Positions 7,960 through 16,637 of a stretch of DNA of 64,000 bases are shown one piece after another. The stretch comes from Cellulomonas sp. KH9. Lineage in GTDB: Bacteria > Actinomycetota > Actinomycetes > Actinomycetales > Cellulomonadaceae. Location: assembly GCF_900114185.1 (NCBI RefSeq), contig NZ_FOSE01000005.1:62001-126000 (forward strand), in the 5' to 3' direction. The position numbers and the translations under genes are program-made. Position 1 is the stretch's first letter. Every line of letters begins with the position of its first letter. The notes below the pieces were generated by a model. It saw only the letters and a program-made list of their open reading frames with translations, was not told where the DNA came from and did no database searches.

Positions 7960-8783
7960 GCACGGCGGCCCTGCGCGCCGGGGCCGGGAGCAGCACGGCC
8001 GTCCGCGTGCGCGGCGTCGAGAAGTCCTTCGGCGACGTCCGCGTGCTGCGCGGCGTCGACCTGGACGTGGCCGCCGGCAGCGTCGTCGCGCTGCTCGGGT
8101 CCAACGGCGCGGGCAAGACGACGCTCGTGCGCATCCTGGCCACGCTGCTGCGGCCCGACGCCGGTACGGCGAGCGTCCACGGCCTCGACGTCGTGGCCGA
8201 GGCCGCGCAGGTGCGCCACGCCATCAGCCTGACCGGTCAGTTCGCGGCCGTCGACGACGTCCTCACGGGCCGCGAGAACCTGTCGCTGATCGCCCGGCTG
8301 CGGCACCTGCCGGACCCGGGAGCCGTCGCCGACGACCTGCTCGCGCGGTTCGGCCTCACGGACGCCGGCGGGCGGCGGGCGGGCACGTACTCCGGGGGCA
8401 TGCGCCGGCGGCTCGACATCGCCATGAGCCTGGTCGGCGACCCGGCGGTGATCTTCCTCGACGAGCCGACCACAGGCCTCGACCCGCAGGCCCGCCTGGA
8501 CGTGTGGGCGACGATCACACGGCTCGCCGCCGGCGGCACGGCCGTGCTGCTGACCACCCAGCACCTCGACGAGGCCGAGCACCTCGCCGACCGCATCGCG
8601 ATCCTGCACGAGGGCGTCATCGTGCAGGACGGCACCCTGGCCGAGCTCCGGCGGCTGCTGCCGCCCGCCACCGTCGAGTACGTCGAGAAGCAGCCCTCGC
8701 TGCAGGACGTGTTCCTCGCGCTCGTCGGCCCCACCACCGGCACCCCCACCCCCGACGCACCGGCCCGGGAGGACCCGTCATGA
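7956..8783 (+). CDS. ABC transporter ATP-binding protein (drug exporter type)
   Basis: The 275-residue ATPase starts at GTG 7956, overlapping the previous stop by four bases. Walker A is GSNGAGKTT (about residues 48-56), the Q-loop is [11 protein letters not shown], the signature is YSGGMRRRL, and Walker B is [14 protein letters not shown]; the H-loop is TTQHLDEAE. The arrangement is that of the DrrA-like exporters. The C-terminal part (residues 225-275) carries the short DrrA-type extension [10 protein letters not shown]. It pairs with the permease gene that overlaps its stop in an ATGA junction. Confidence 0.93.
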   Translation: MSTAALRAGAGSSTAVRVRGVEKSFGDVRVLRGVDLDVAAGSVVALLGSNGAGKTTLVRILATLLRPDAGTASVHGLDVVAEAAQVRHAISLTGQFAAVDDVLTGRENLSLIARLRHLPDPGAVADDLLARFGLTDAGGRRAGTYSGGMRRRLDIAMSLVGDPAVIFLDEPTTGLDPQARLDVWATITRLAAGGTAVLLTTQHLDEAEHLADRIAILHEGVIVQDGTLAELRRLLPPATVEYVEKQPSLQDVFLALVGPTTGTPTPDAPAREDPS

Positions 8784-9544
8784 GCACCCACGCCGTCTCC
8801 GACACCGCCGCCCTCACCGGCCGGTCCCTGCGGCACGTCCTGCGCAGCCCCGACACGATCGTCACGAGCGTCGTCACCCCGATCGCCCTCATGCTGATGT
8901 TCACGTACGTGTTCGGCGGGGCGATCGAGACCGGCTCGCGCGGGTCGTACATCGACTACGTGCTGCCGGGCATCCTGCTCATCACGGTGGCGTCCGGGGT
9001 CGCGTACACCAGCTACCGGTTGTTCCTCGACGTGAGCAGCGGCATCGTCGAACGCTTCCGGTCGATGCCGATCGCGCGGCCCAGCGTGCTGTGGGCGCAC
9101 GTCCTGACGTCCCTGGTCGCCAACCTGGCGGGCGTGGCGATCGTGGTCGCCGTCGCGCTGCTGCTCGGGTTCCGCACGGGGGCGTCGGCCGGCGCGTGGC
9201 TCGCGGTGCTGGGGATGCTCGCGCTGTTCACGCTCACCCTCACGTGGATCGCCGTCATCGCGGGAGTCGGTGCCACGTCGCCCGACGGTGCGAGCGGCAT
9301 CGGCTACGTGCTGATCTTCCTGCCGTTCATCAGCTCGGCGTTCGTCCCCACCGACACCATGCCCGGCCCGGTCGCGTGGTTCGCCGAGCACCAGCCGGTC
9401 ACGGCGGTGGTCGACACGATCCGCGCGCTGTTCGCCGGGCAGCCCGTCGGCTCCGACATCGTGGTGGCGCTCGCCTGGCTCGTCGGCGTGCTCGTCGTCG
9501 CGTACCTGGCCGCGGTCGCGACGTACCGGCGTCGGATCGGCTGA
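8780..9544 (+). CDS. ABC-2 type permease, DrrB-like
   Basis: The 254-residue membrane protein has about six hydrophobic segments and the ABC-2 pattern: an N-terminal [19 protein letters not shown] helix, then [16 protein letters not shown] before the third helix, and [18 protein letters not shown] between the fifth and sixth. This is the DrrB/daunorubicin-resistance family. It forms a complex with the ATPase encoded just upstream. The cargo is unknown; export of a drug, lipid or peptide is plausible. The operon ends with this gene. Confidence 0.92.
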   Translation: MSTHAVSDTAALTGRSLRHVLRSPDTIVTSVVTPIALMLMFTYVFGGAIETGSRGSYIDYVLPGILLITVASGVAYTSYRLFLDVSSGIVERFRSMPIARPSVLWAHVLTSLVANLAGVAIVVAVALLLGFRTGASAGAWLAVLGMLALFTLTLTWIAVIAGVGATSPDGASGIGYVLIFLPFISSAFVPTDTMPGPVAWFAEHQPVTAVVDTIRALFAGQPVGSDIVVALAWLVGVLVVAYLAAVATYRRRIG

Positions 9545-9569
9545 CGGGTTTCCCCCGACGCCACGGACG

Positions 9570-10589
9570 ATGGATGCTCGTCCCGTGAACCGAGCAGCCG
9601 CGACAGTGGTGCACCTGTCGATCCCGAGCCCCGACCTGTCCTGGGCGGGCGTCTCCGTCGGCCCCCTGACGTTCCACACCTACGCGCTGTGCCTGATGAC
9701 CGGCATCGCGGCGGCGGTCTGGCTGACCTCGCGACGGCTGACCGCACGCGGCGGACCCCCCGGGGCGGTCCTCGACATCGCGATCTGGGCCGTACCGTTC
9801 GGCATCCTCGGCGCCCGGATCTACCACGTCGTCACGCACCTCGGGGACTACACGGACGACCCGCTGAGCGCGCTCTACGTGTGGGAGGGCGGCATCGCGA
9901 TCCTCGGGTCGCTCATCGGCGGGACGGTCGGCGCCGCCATCGCCTGCCGCCGCGTCGGGGTGCGGCTCCTGTCGTTCGCCGACGCGCTGGCCCCCGCGAT
10001 GCTGCTGGCGCAGGCGATCGGGCGCCTGGGCAACTGGTTCAACCACGAGCTGTACGGCAGCCCCACCACGCTCCCGTGGGGGCTGGAGATCCCGTCGAGC
10101 AACGGCGCGTTCCCCGCGGGGCTGCCGGACGGGACGCTGTTCCACCCGCTGTTCCTCTACGAGATGCTGTGGAACCTGCTCGGGATCGCCGTGATCCTGC
10201 TGCTGGAGCGGCGCCTGCGGATGCGGTGGGGCACCGCCTTCGGCACGTACCTGGTCTGGTACGGCGCGGGCCGGGTGTGGCTCGAGCTGCTGCGGATCGA
10301 CCCGACGAGCGTCACGCCGCTGGGGCTGCCCGCCAACGTGTGGGGCGCGCTGGCCGCGGTCGCGACCGGGGCGACCCTGATCGTGGTCCAGCGGCGCCGG
10401 CACCCCGAGCCCGAGACCTCGGTGCTGCTGCCCGGGCACGAGCCCGTGACGCCGGACGAGCAGGCGACCGCGGAGCAGGCCGACGCCGAGGACGCCTCGG
10501 ACGAGCACGCCACGTCCGGGCAGGAGGCCGCGTCCGGGCAGGAGGCCGCGTCGAGCGGCACGGGCACCCCGCCGACGACGACCGACTGA
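9570..10589 (+). CDS. lgt: Prolipoprotein diacylglyceryl transferase
   Basis: Lgt moves diacylglycerol from phosphatidylglycerol to the lipobox cysteine of prolipoproteins in the membrane. The 339-residue protein has seven predicted membrane segments and the Lgt signature GRLGNWFNHELYG (from residue 151). The conserved ARIYHVVTH region and the late GRVWLELLRIDP motif are also present. After residue 285 comes an acidic, Ala/Glu-rich cytoplasmic tail with a doubled SGQEAA unit, common in actinobacterial Lgt. I use ATG 9570; GTG 9585 is an alternative start. The gene stands between the exporter operon and a convergent peptidase gene. Confidence 0.95.
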   Translation: MDARPVNRAAATVVHLSIPSPDLSWAGVSVGPLTFHTYALCLMTGIAAAVWLTSRRLTARGGPPGAVLDIAIWAVPFGILGARIYHVVTHLGDYTDDPLSALYVWEGGIAILGSLIGGTVGAAIACRRVGVRLLSFADALAPAMLLAQAIGRLGNWFNHELYGSPTTLPWGLEIPSSNGAFPAGLPDGTLFHPLFLYEMLWNLLGIAVILLLERRLRMRWGTAFGTYLVWYGAGRVWLELLRIDPTSVTPLGLPANVWGALAAVATGATLIVVQRRRHPEPETSVLLPGHEPVTPDEQATAEQADAEDASDEHATSGQEAASGQEAASSGTGTPPTTTD

Positions 10590-10626
10590 GGACCTCCCCC
10601 ACCGGACGACGCGCCACGACGCCACG

Positions 10627-11670
10627 TCACGCGTACGACGCCGTCACCGTCCGCGTCACCCCGTCGAGGGTCAGCAGCCCGCCGTACGGGACGATCCACT
10701 GGGGCCGCGTGTGGCCGAACGGCACACCCACGCACACGACGGCGTCGGGGTTGTAGCGCGCGACCTCCCCGACGACGGCGTCGCGCTGCTCGGCCCGGCG
10801 CCGCGCACGCTCGTCCGCGTCGAGCCGCACCTCGAAGCCCGTCACGGGCGGGCGGGCGACGCACACACCGGCGACGGCTGCGAGCAGCCCGCGCTCGCCG
10901 AGCGAGCGCACCCAGCGCTGCACGGTCGGCGCCGACGGCAGCTCCTCGCTGGTCTCCAGCAGCAGGACCGCGCCCGCCAGGTCCGCGGTGGGCGGGAACC
11001 GGTCGGCCATCGCGAGCCAGTCGAGGACGTCGAGGCACCCGCCCCAGGTGGGTCCGGTGACCGAGCGTGCGGGGCCCGCCCACGACCACGGCTCGGTGGG
11101 CTCCCGCTCGCCGTGCTCGGTCAGGGCGCGGGGGTCGAGCCAGTCGTGGCCCAGGTCCTCGGACTCGCCGGGCTCGGTCAGCGTGAGCGTCTCCCCCGTC
11201 AGCAGCGCCGCGCGCAGCGAGGCGAGGTGCACGGCGTCGACCGCGGGGCCGGGCCCCAGGTGCACCTGCGTGGAGCCGCCGTAGAAGCCGGCGACGCCCT
11301 GCTGCCACAGCCAGCTCAGCAGGTTGGTGTTGTCGCTGTAGCCGAGGAAGGGCTTGGGGTCCGCCCGGACGGCCTCGGCGTCGAGGTGCGGGACGACCAG
11401 GATCTGGTCGTCCCCGCCGATCGTCGCCAGCACCGCCCGGATGGTCGGGTCCGCGAACGCGGCGTCGAGGTCCCGCGCCCGGTCCTGCGGGGACGCCCCG
11501 AGCTGCCGGGTGGTCGGGTACTCGACCGGCACCAGGCCGGTGGCCTCGACCAGCCGGCGCATCGCCTGCTCGTGCACCCCCGGTGCGAACCCGGGCGCGG
11601 CGAACGACGGCGACACCACCGCGACGCGGTCACCGGGGACGAGCTTGGGCGGCGTGACGAAGGACGGCAT
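10627..11670 (-). CDS. LD-carboxypeptidase / MccF-like S66 family peptidase
   Basis: The 347-residue protein begins at ATG 11670. It shows the S66 family features: an N-terminal PPKLVPGDRVAVVSPS strand and the nucleophile in FLGYSDNTNLL (Ser112). LLLETSEE carries the catalytic Glu and PFGHTRPQW the catalytic His near the C-terminus. Family members trim tetrapeptides of peptidoglycan or, in the MccF branch, cleave microcin C-type toxic nucleotides; sequence does not decide. It is convergent with lgt, and its promoter region is shared with the divergent VOC/HxlR operon. Confidence 0.88.
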   Translation of the reverse strand: MPSFVTPPKLVPGDRVAVVSPSFAAPGFAPGVHEQAMRRLVEATGLVPVEYPTTRQLGASPQDRARDLDAAFADPTIRAVLATIGGDDQILVVPHLDAEAVRADPKPFLGYSDNTNLLSWLWQQGVAGFYGGSTQVHLGPGPAVDAVHLASLRAALLTGETLTLTEPGESEDLGHDWLDPRALTEHGEREPTEPWSWAGPARSVTGPTWGGCLDVLDWLAMADRFPPTADLAGAVLLLETSEELPSAPTVQRWVRSLGERGLLAAVAGVCVARPPVTGFEVRLDADERARRRAEQRDAVVGEVARYNPDAVVCVGVPFGHTRPQWIVPYGGLLTLDGVTRTVTASYA

Positions 11671-11715
11671 GACGCCACCCCAGCAGAGACCGACCAGCCG
11701 GACCCCTTGATTTCC

Positions 11716-11734
11716 CACTTGTCTTTTGCAAGTG
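11716..11734. promoter_or_regulatory. Inverted repeat in the S66 peptidase / VOC-HxlR divergent promoter
   Basis: CACTTG and CAAGTG form a 6-bp inverted repeat around a 7-bp centre (TCTTTTG). The stretch is unusually AT-rich for this genome. It lies 44 bp before the VOC gene start and 46 bp before the S66 peptidase start. HxlR-family regulators often bind ACTTGCAAGT-like palindromes next to their own operon, so this is a candidate HxlR operator. That assignment is inference. Confidence 0.45.
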
Positions 11735-11777
11735 TGAACGGACGTACCGGACGAACCGCCCACGAGGGAGTGCCGCC

Positions 11778-12212
11778 ATGACCATGATCTTCGTCAACCT
11801 GCCGGTGACCGACCTGGACCGCGCCAAGGCCTTCTACACGGCCCTCGGCTTCACCATCAACCCGATGTTCACCGACCACAACGCCGCGTGCGTCATGGTC
11901 GAGGAGGACCACAGCGCGTTCATGATCCTCACGCGGGAGTTCTTCCAGACCTTCTCCGACCGGCCGGTCGGCAACCCCGCCGAGACGGTCTCGGTGTCCA
12001 CCGGGGTCTTCCTCGACAGCCGCGAGGACGTCGACGCGACGATGGCCCGGGGCATCGCCGCCGGCGGGCGGGAGGAGCGCCCGGCGGCCGACTACGGCTT
12101 CATGTACCAGCGCCAGCTCGCGGACCCCGACGGCAACGTGCTCGAGTTCGGCTGGATGGACCCCGCCGCCGCCGAGCAGGGCCCCGAGGCCTCCATGAGC
12201 CAGCAGGCCTGA
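11778..12212 (+). CDS. VOC-family (glyoxalase/extradiol dioxygenase fold) protein
   Basis: The 144-residue protein begins MIFVNLPVTDLDRAKAFYTA, the standard first beta-alpha-beta unit of the VOC superfamily. It ends with YQRQLADPDGNVLEFGWMDP, which carries the usual Asp/Glu ligand of the second module. This branch (YaeR/Bleomycin-like) often has no clear metal site, and the enzyme reaction is unknown. It is followed after four bases by an HxlR regulator. The pair is likely induced by a toxic electrophile or aldehyde, which is inference from the HxlR partner. Confidence 0.88.
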   Translation: MTMIFVNLPVTDLDRAKAFYTALGFTINPMFTDHNAACVMVEEDHSAFMILTREFFQTFSDRPVGNPAETVSVSTGVFLDSREDVDATMARGIAAGGREERPAADYGFMYQRQLADPDGNVLEFGWMDPAAAEQGPEASMSQQA

Positions 12213-12216
12213 GCCT

Positions 12217-12858
12217 GTGGCAGCACGCGACTACGGGCAGTACTGCGGGATCACGCGCGCCCTCGAGCTCGTGGGCGAGCGGTGGGCGCTGCTCATCGTC
12301 CGCGACCTGCTCGTCGGCCCCCGCCGCTACGGCGAGCTCGCCGCCGGGCTGCCGCGCATCCCCACCAACATCCTGGCGACGCGCCTCAAGGAGCTGCAGG
12401 AGGCGGGCATCCTGCGGCGCGCGCCGCGCTCACGCGTCGTCGTGTACGAGCTCACGCCGTTCGGGCGCGAGCTCGAACCGGTGGTGCTCGCGCTCGGCGC
12501 CTGGGGCTTCAAGGCCCTGGGCGAACCGCGCGACGAGCAGGTCCTCACCCCCGCCGCGCTGACCATGACGCTGCGCACGGCCTTCCGCCCCGCGGTGGCG
12601 GTCACCCTGCCGCCGACGGCGTACGCGGCACGGGTGGGTGCCGACGGCCTGGTCGTCCGGGTCGACGGCGGCACGCTCGACGTCGCGCCCGGCGACGGGA
12701 CGGTCGACCTCGCGTTCACCGCCGGACCCGGCCTCCACCGGATCATCTCCGGCGAGCTCAGCCCGGACCGGGCCGTGGCCACCGGCGCGGTCGAGGTGCT
12801 GCACGGCCCCGGATCACTGCTGGACCGGTTCGCGACCACCTTCCACCTCGCGGCGTGA
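12217..12858 (+). CDS. HxlR-family transcriptional regulator with C-terminal SCP2-like domain
   Basis: Residues 1-105 are an HxlR winged helix: an N-terminal Cys (YCGITRALELVGERWALLI), the recognition region GPRRYGELAAGLPRIPTNIL and the wing RAPRSRVVVYELTPFG. The Cys10 position matches the redox- or electrophile-sensing cysteine of YodB/HypR-type members. Residues 115-213 form a second domain that resembles an SCP2 sterol-carrier fold (RVDGGTLDVAPGDGTVDLAF), known from some long actinobacterial HxlR proteins, possibly a ligand pocket. GTG 12217 is the start. It probably controls itself and the VOC gene from the inverted repeat at 11716. Confidence 0.86.
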   Translation: MAARDYGQYCGITRALELVGERWALLIVRDLLVGPRRYGELAAGLPRIPTNILATRLKELQEAGILRRAPRSRVVVYELTPFGRELEPVVLALGAWGFKALGEPRDEQVLTPAALTMTLRTAFRPAVAVTLPPTAYAARVGADGLVVRVDGGTLDVAPGDGTVDLAFTAGPGLHRIISGELSPDRAVATGAVEVLHGPGSLLDRFATTFHLAA

Positions 12859-12927
12859 GGTGACGATGGCGGCGAGCGTGCCGCGACGACCGGGGTGACG
12901 GGCGCACCCGGTACGGACGATGCCCGC

Positions 12928-13250
12928 ATGTCCGCCGTCACGCACCGCACCTGCTCGCCGTCGCCGTCGCGACGGCGACGCTCCTCGCCGGCTGCTCGTC
13001 CCCGGCGGGCGGGACCAGCTTGCTGAGCGAGCACGACGTCACGGCGCTCGACGAGCACCCCACGCCGTACGTCGGCCGCTCGAGCGCAGTCGTGGACCTC
13101 GCCGGCGCACCCGTCGCGGACCTGGGTGCGGACGCGGACGGCCTGCGGGAGCTGGCGCGACGCGTCGAGCGGGCGAACGGTCGCGTCCCTCGATGCGGAC
13201 GAACGGGCCCCGTCAGCACCAAGCGGGCGGGCCGACGCGGCCCTGCGGGC
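12928..13250 (+). pseudogene. Decayed lipoprotein gene
   Basis: A good lipobox leader is visible: LLAVAVATATLLAG-C-SSPAGG at about 12951-13013. It is followed by a coding-looking stretch (LLSEHDVTALDEHPTPYVG, then DADGLRELARRVERANG). This frame has no start codon in the right place. The only near ATG (12928) is one frame off, and the frame appears to change again near 13175, where VASLDADERAPSAPSG continues in another frame. It then runs into the opposite-strand hydrolase gene. I read this as the remnant of a short lipoprotein with two frameshifts. A sequencing error would be the other explanation. Confidence 0.4.
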
Positions 13251-14126
13251 TCACCCCTCCGGCAGCACCTCGCGCAGCCGCGCGGCGAACGCCTCCGGCT
13301 GCCCGGGCATCCCGTACTCGTCACCCATGAACCCGCCGTGGTGGCTGGGGAAGACGGCGACCTGCGCGCCGAGCAGATCGGCCAGCGCGTGGGTCGTGCG
13401 CCACGTGAGGACGTCCTTGCTCTCGATCCCGGCGGCGAGCACGACGTCCGTCGAGGTGGACCGCAGCGCCGCCACGTCCGGGACGTACTCCTTGACCGAG
13501 TCGGAGGACCCGGACATCAGCGGGTCGTCGCGCGACCCGTCGTCCTCCGTGGGCAGGCCGAACTGGGCCGGGTCGGGCAGCTCGGCGAGGAAGTCCGCAG
13601 GGAACGGGCCCTGCCACGACGTGAGCGCGATGAACGCCGCCATGCCGTACCCCCAGCCACGTTCCCGGTAGGCGGCGTCGCCGCGCGCCGACGCCGCCAT
13701 GGCGTTCTCGGCGTCCGGCAGCACGGCGAGGATCGGCGGCTCGTGCGCGACGAGGGTCCGGACGTCCTCGGGGTACGCGGTGACCCAGGCGAGCCCGGTG
13801 ATCGCGCCGCCGCTGCTGCCCAGGACGTCGACCGGGCCTGCCCCGAGCTCCGTGACCAGGGCGTGCAGGTCCTCCGCCTGCTCGGCCGGGTCGTGGTCCG
13901 TGCGTCCGTCCTCCCGCGTGCTGCGGCCGATGCCGCGGGGGTCGTAGGTGACGACGGTCCGGTCGGTGAGGTAGGAGGCCAGCGTGCCGAACCCGGTGGC
14001 GTCCATCGGCTGGCCGATCAGGAGCAGGGGCGGGCGCCCGTCCGCGGTCGGCAGGGGGCCGCGCACGTCGTAGGCGAGCGTCGCGCCGGGCACGTCGAGG
14101 GTGCGGTACGCCGAGGTGTCGGTCAT
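13251..14126 (-). CDS. Alpha/beta hydrolase
   Basis: The 291-residue protein has the alpha/beta hydrolase fold. The oxyanion region is LLLIGQPMDATGF, the strand-turn is VVTYDPRGIGRS, the nucleophile elbow is VLGSSGGAITGL (GSSGG, Ser) and the C-terminal FPSHHGGFMGDE holds the catalytic His. It resembles the actinobacterial esterases annotated as hydrolases next to TetR regulators. No regulator is present here. Substrate unknown. The upstream 94 bp separate it from the secreted repeat protein on the same strand. Confidence 0.88.
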   Translation of the reverse strand: MTDTSAYRTLDVPGATLAYDVRGPLPTADGRPPLLLIGQPMDATGFGTLASYLTDRTVVTYDPRGIGRSTREDGRTDHDPAEQAEDLHALVTELGAGPVDVLGSSGGAITGLAWVTAYPEDVRTLVAHEPPILAVLPDAENAMAASARGDAAYRERGWGYGMAAFIALTSWQGPFPADFLAELPDPAQFGLPTEDDGSRDDPLMSGSSDSVKEYVPDVAALRSTSTDVVLAAGIESKDVLTWRTTHALADLLGAQVAVFPSHHGGFMGDEYGMPGQPEAFAARLREVLPEG

Positions 14127-14220
14127 CAGGTCCTCCGGGGGCAGGTGCGGGGTGTGAGGTTCCGACCCGGCTCGATGGCGGATCTCATCGGGGTCCAGGG
14201 GACACCGCCGGCTCTTCGAC

Positions 14221-15030
14221 CTAGCAGTGGGGCGCGGTGGCGACGTCGGCGCCGATCAGCGGCCAGTGCTCGCGCGGCACGTAGCCGGAGTACGTCACTC
14301 CCTCGTAGCTGATGCCGCCCTCCGGGTACTTCGGCACCGGGCCCTGGTCGTTGACCAGCCACTCCGCCGGCACCCAGCAGAAGGTGTCGCCAGGGAACAT
14401 GTCGCGGACCATCGGCGTCGGGTGCCCCGCCGCCGCCCACTGCGCGTACGTGAGCCGCACGCCGTTGAGCTTGGTCTCCGCGCCCGGGTTCCCCGGGTAC
14501 GTCTCCGCGATCCCCGCGTCCCACGAGAGCTTGGCGTAGGCGACGCTCCGCTCGACGAACGCCGGGAACCCCGCGGCCCGCCACTCGTCGAACGTCAGGA
14601 TGTGGTTGACGCCCCCGAACTCCGCGATGATCTCCGGCGACGACAGGAACTTCGTGTAGCTCGTCGTCGGCAGCCAGGCGGCGGCGCGGGGCGTCGGGTA
14701 TCCCGCTCGCGCCCACTCGTCGAAGGTGAGCACCTGCCAGATCGGCTCGGCGTGGGGGAAGGTCGTCCGCGCGACGATCTGCGGCGCCCACGGGTACTTG
14801 AGGTACTCGGTCGGCGCGGGCACCGGGGCGGGCGCACCCCAGGCCAGCCACGTCTCGAACGACACCGGCTGCATCGTCGGCTGCCTCAGCCCGTAGTCGG
14901 TGACGAGGACGGACGTGTAGGGCCGGGAGTAGAACGGGAAGCCGGCCCGCGCCGCAGAAGCCGGCGCGGCACCGAGCCCGGCGACGAGCAGGACCAGCGT
15001 CGCGAGCGCGAGCAGACGACGGGCGACCAT
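14221..15030 (-). CDS. Secreted protein with four to five about 45-residue repeats
   Basis: The 269-residue protein starts at ATG 15030 with a signal peptide ending APASA-A (about residue 26). The rest is repetitive. VSFETWLAWGAP (56), LTFDEWARAGYP (101), LTFDEWRAAGFP (145) and LTYAQWAAAGHP (193) are spaced 45, 44 and 48 residues apart. Each is preceded by a Y-x-K-(Y/F/L) segment such as YLKYPWAPQIV or YTKFLSSPEII. A worn fifth unit ends the protein. I do not recognise the family. It may be a surface-binding repeat protein; two cysteines (residues 218 and 269) could form a disulfide. Confidence 0.8.
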   Translation of the reverse strand: MVARRLLALATLVLLVAGLGAAPASAARAGFPFYSRPYTSVLVTDYGLRQPTMQPVSFETWLAWGAPAPVPAPTEYLKYPWAPQIVARTTFPHAEPIWQVLTFDEWARAGYPTPRAAAWLPTTSYTKFLSSPEIIAEFGGVNHILTFDEWRAAGFPAFVERSVAYAKLSWDAGIAETYPGNPGAETKLNGVRLTYAQWAAAGHPTPMVRDMFPGDTFCWVPAEWLVNDQGPVPKYPEGGISYEGVTYSGYVPREHWPLIGADVATAPHC

Positions 15031-15103
15031 GGGCGTGCCTCTTCTCGCAGGTGGGGGGCGCCACGATAGCGACGATGCGGGAGCCGCGGGGCGGATCACG
15101 CCG

Positions 15104-15763
15104 ATGATCACCCGTACCGGCTCACCGGCGCGCGCGGACGACCGGAGCTCGGCCGACCGGACGGACCGGCCGCACGTCGTCGGGACCGACCTGCGCGCCG
15201 GCCTGACGGTCCGCGAGCTCGACGCCTCGACGTGGGGCGCGTTCGCCGAGCTCGTCGAGCGGAACAACGGGATCTTCGGCGGGTGCTGGTGCATCGGCTG
15301 GCACCCCGAGTGCGGGCAGCGCGGCATCAGCCACCGCGACGTCAAGGAGCAGCGCGTGCGCACCGGGCGCGGCCACGCGGCTCTCGTCCTCGACGCCACA
15401 GGCCAGGCACAGGGCTGGGCCCAGTACGGCAGCCCGCAGGAGCTGGCGAACATCAAGCACCGCCGCAGGTACGACCAGGAGCCCCCGCCGGTGCCCGACT
15501 GGCGGATCGCGTGCGTGTACGTCGACCGGCGGCACCGCGGCCAGGGTGTCGCACGCGTCGCCGTGGAGGGCGCGCTGGACTCCATCGCCCGGCAGGGCGG
15601 CGGCCTGGTCGAGGCCATCTCGGAGACGACCGCCGGCCGCGAGGCGCAGGGGCGCTTCCTGTTCAGCGGGACGGTCGAGCTGTTCGACCAGTACGACTTC
15701 GACCGGGTGCGGCAGGTCGGCATGCACGCGTGGATCGTCCAGCGGGTGATGGCCGCGCGCTGA
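15104..15763 (+). CDS. GNAT-family N-acetyltransferase with Cys-rich N-terminal motif
   Basis: The 219-residue protein begins at ATG 15104; an earlier frame-open ATG overlaps the divergent secreted-protein gene and is less likely. It has an unusual segment FGGCWCIGWHPECGQRG (about residues 55-70) with three Cys and a His. The GNAT core follows: IACVYVDRRHRGQGVARVAV with the RRHRGQGV acetyl-CoA loop, and LFDQYDFDRVRQVG at the end. This CWCxxWH subgroup occurs widely in bacteria, but its substrate is not known to me. It converges with the HepT remnant. Confidence 0.82.
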   Translation: MITRTGSPARADDRSSADRTDRPHVVGTDLRAGLTVRELDASTWGAFAELVERNNGIFGGCWCIGWHPECGQRGISHRDVKEQRVRTGRGHAALVLDATGQAQGWAQYGSPQELANIKHRRRYDQEPPPVPDWRIACVYVDRRHRGQGVARVAVEGALDSIARQGGGLVEAISETTAGREAQGRFLFSGTVELFDQYDFDRVRQVGMHAWIVQRVMAAR

Positions 15764-15838
15764 GCGGGCGTCGGCCGCGGGATGCTGCACGTGGCCCGGC
15801 AACGTGGTCAGGGGTCCGACGACCCTGTGATGACCGGA

Positions 15839-16181
15839 TCAGTCGAGCGAGCTCTGGACGCCCTTCAACTGCACCACCAGGGCGGGGATCACGTCGCGCG
15901 CCGTCGAGACGAGAACGTCGACATCTGTGGACCAGTACCCGTGCACGATCCGGTTGGGCGCGCATCCCTGCGGCCTGGCGCCACGGCACATCGGGGTGCT
16001 GGTCCCGCGTCGCCTGGGACACCTGGTTCGCCGCTTCGCCGAGGACGGCGAAGTTCCACGGGAGCGCGTCACGCACCGTCGCGTCCTGCTCGACGGCACG
16101 CGCATCACGGTCCGCCGTCAGCGCGATGATGCGTGTCGCAGCGCCGATCATCTCGGCGACGAACAGGACGTCAGGCCGCAT
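15839..16181 (-). pseudogene. hepT: HepT-like HEPN toxin, frameshifted in its catalytic motif
   Basis: The gene opens at ATG 16181, overlapping the mntA stop, and reads MRPDVLFVAEMIGAATRII and LPWNFAVLGEAANQVSQATR, then PDVPWRQAAGMR, all normal for HepT. The expected catalytic sequence R-x4-H-x-Y is then broken: the frame must change near 15955-15964 to continue as NRIVHGYWSTDVDVLVS and stop at 15839. The span is 343 bases, one more than a multiple of three. A net +1 change has therefore hit the active-site motif. The toxin RNase is probably dead, unless a programmed shift or a sequencing error restores it. Confidence 0.75.
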
Positions 16182-16467
16182 AGAGCGCCTGGGCCTCCGT
16201 CTCGATCCGTTCTCGCAGCAGGGGGTGCACCGCCCTGCGTGACACAAGGTCCACGGGACGCCCGAGGATCTCCGACATCTCCTCGGCAGCGTCGACGATC
16301 TCCCAGGTGACGTGCCGCCCAGGAAGCAGGTCGTAGAGCACGTCGATGTCGGAGTCCGCACGGTCCTCGTCACGCGCCACCGAACCGAACACCTCCAGCC
16401 TGGCGAAGCCGTACCGCGCGCACAGCTCGACCAGCGCACGGTGCTGACGCTCGTCGACGTGGATCAT
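16171..16467 (-). CDS. mntA: MntA-type nucleotidyltransferase antitoxin
   Basis: The 98-residue protein belongs to the minimal nucleotidyltransferase family. It has FGSVARDEDRADSDIDVLYD, the GSxAR and S-D-I-D motif, whose two Asp residues bind Mg2+. In known MntA/HepT systems MntA AMPylates the tyrosine of the toxin motif R-x4-H-x-Y and neutralises it. It is immediately upstream of, and overlaps by 11 bp, the HepT gene, which is frameshifted here. The antitoxin itself is intact, as expected when a toxin is lost first. Confidence 0.88.
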   Translation of the reverse strand: MIHVDERQHRALVELCARYGFARLEVFGSVARDEDRADSDIDVLYDLLPGRHVTWEIVDAAEEMSEILGRPVDLVSRRAVHPLLRERIETEAQALYAA

Positions 16468-16637
16468 CGCGAGAGGCTAGCCGTCCACCAGCAGCGAGGG
16501 GAGGATCCGGCGCAGCGCCTCACCAAGATCGCCAACGTGACAGTGGTCGCACCACCGGGGCCCGCACACCCGCGACGCGTACCATTTCTGCGGCCCTCGC
16601 CCCCGAGACGGCTCTTCTCCTGCAGGACGGACGGCGC

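Noticed and set aside
16468..16637. Small minus-strand frame ending LGEALRRILPSLLVDG before the mntA start
   Set aside because: It has a plausible-looking end but no domain, and its upstream part overlaps the SDR gene on the other strand. Support is too weak for a feature.
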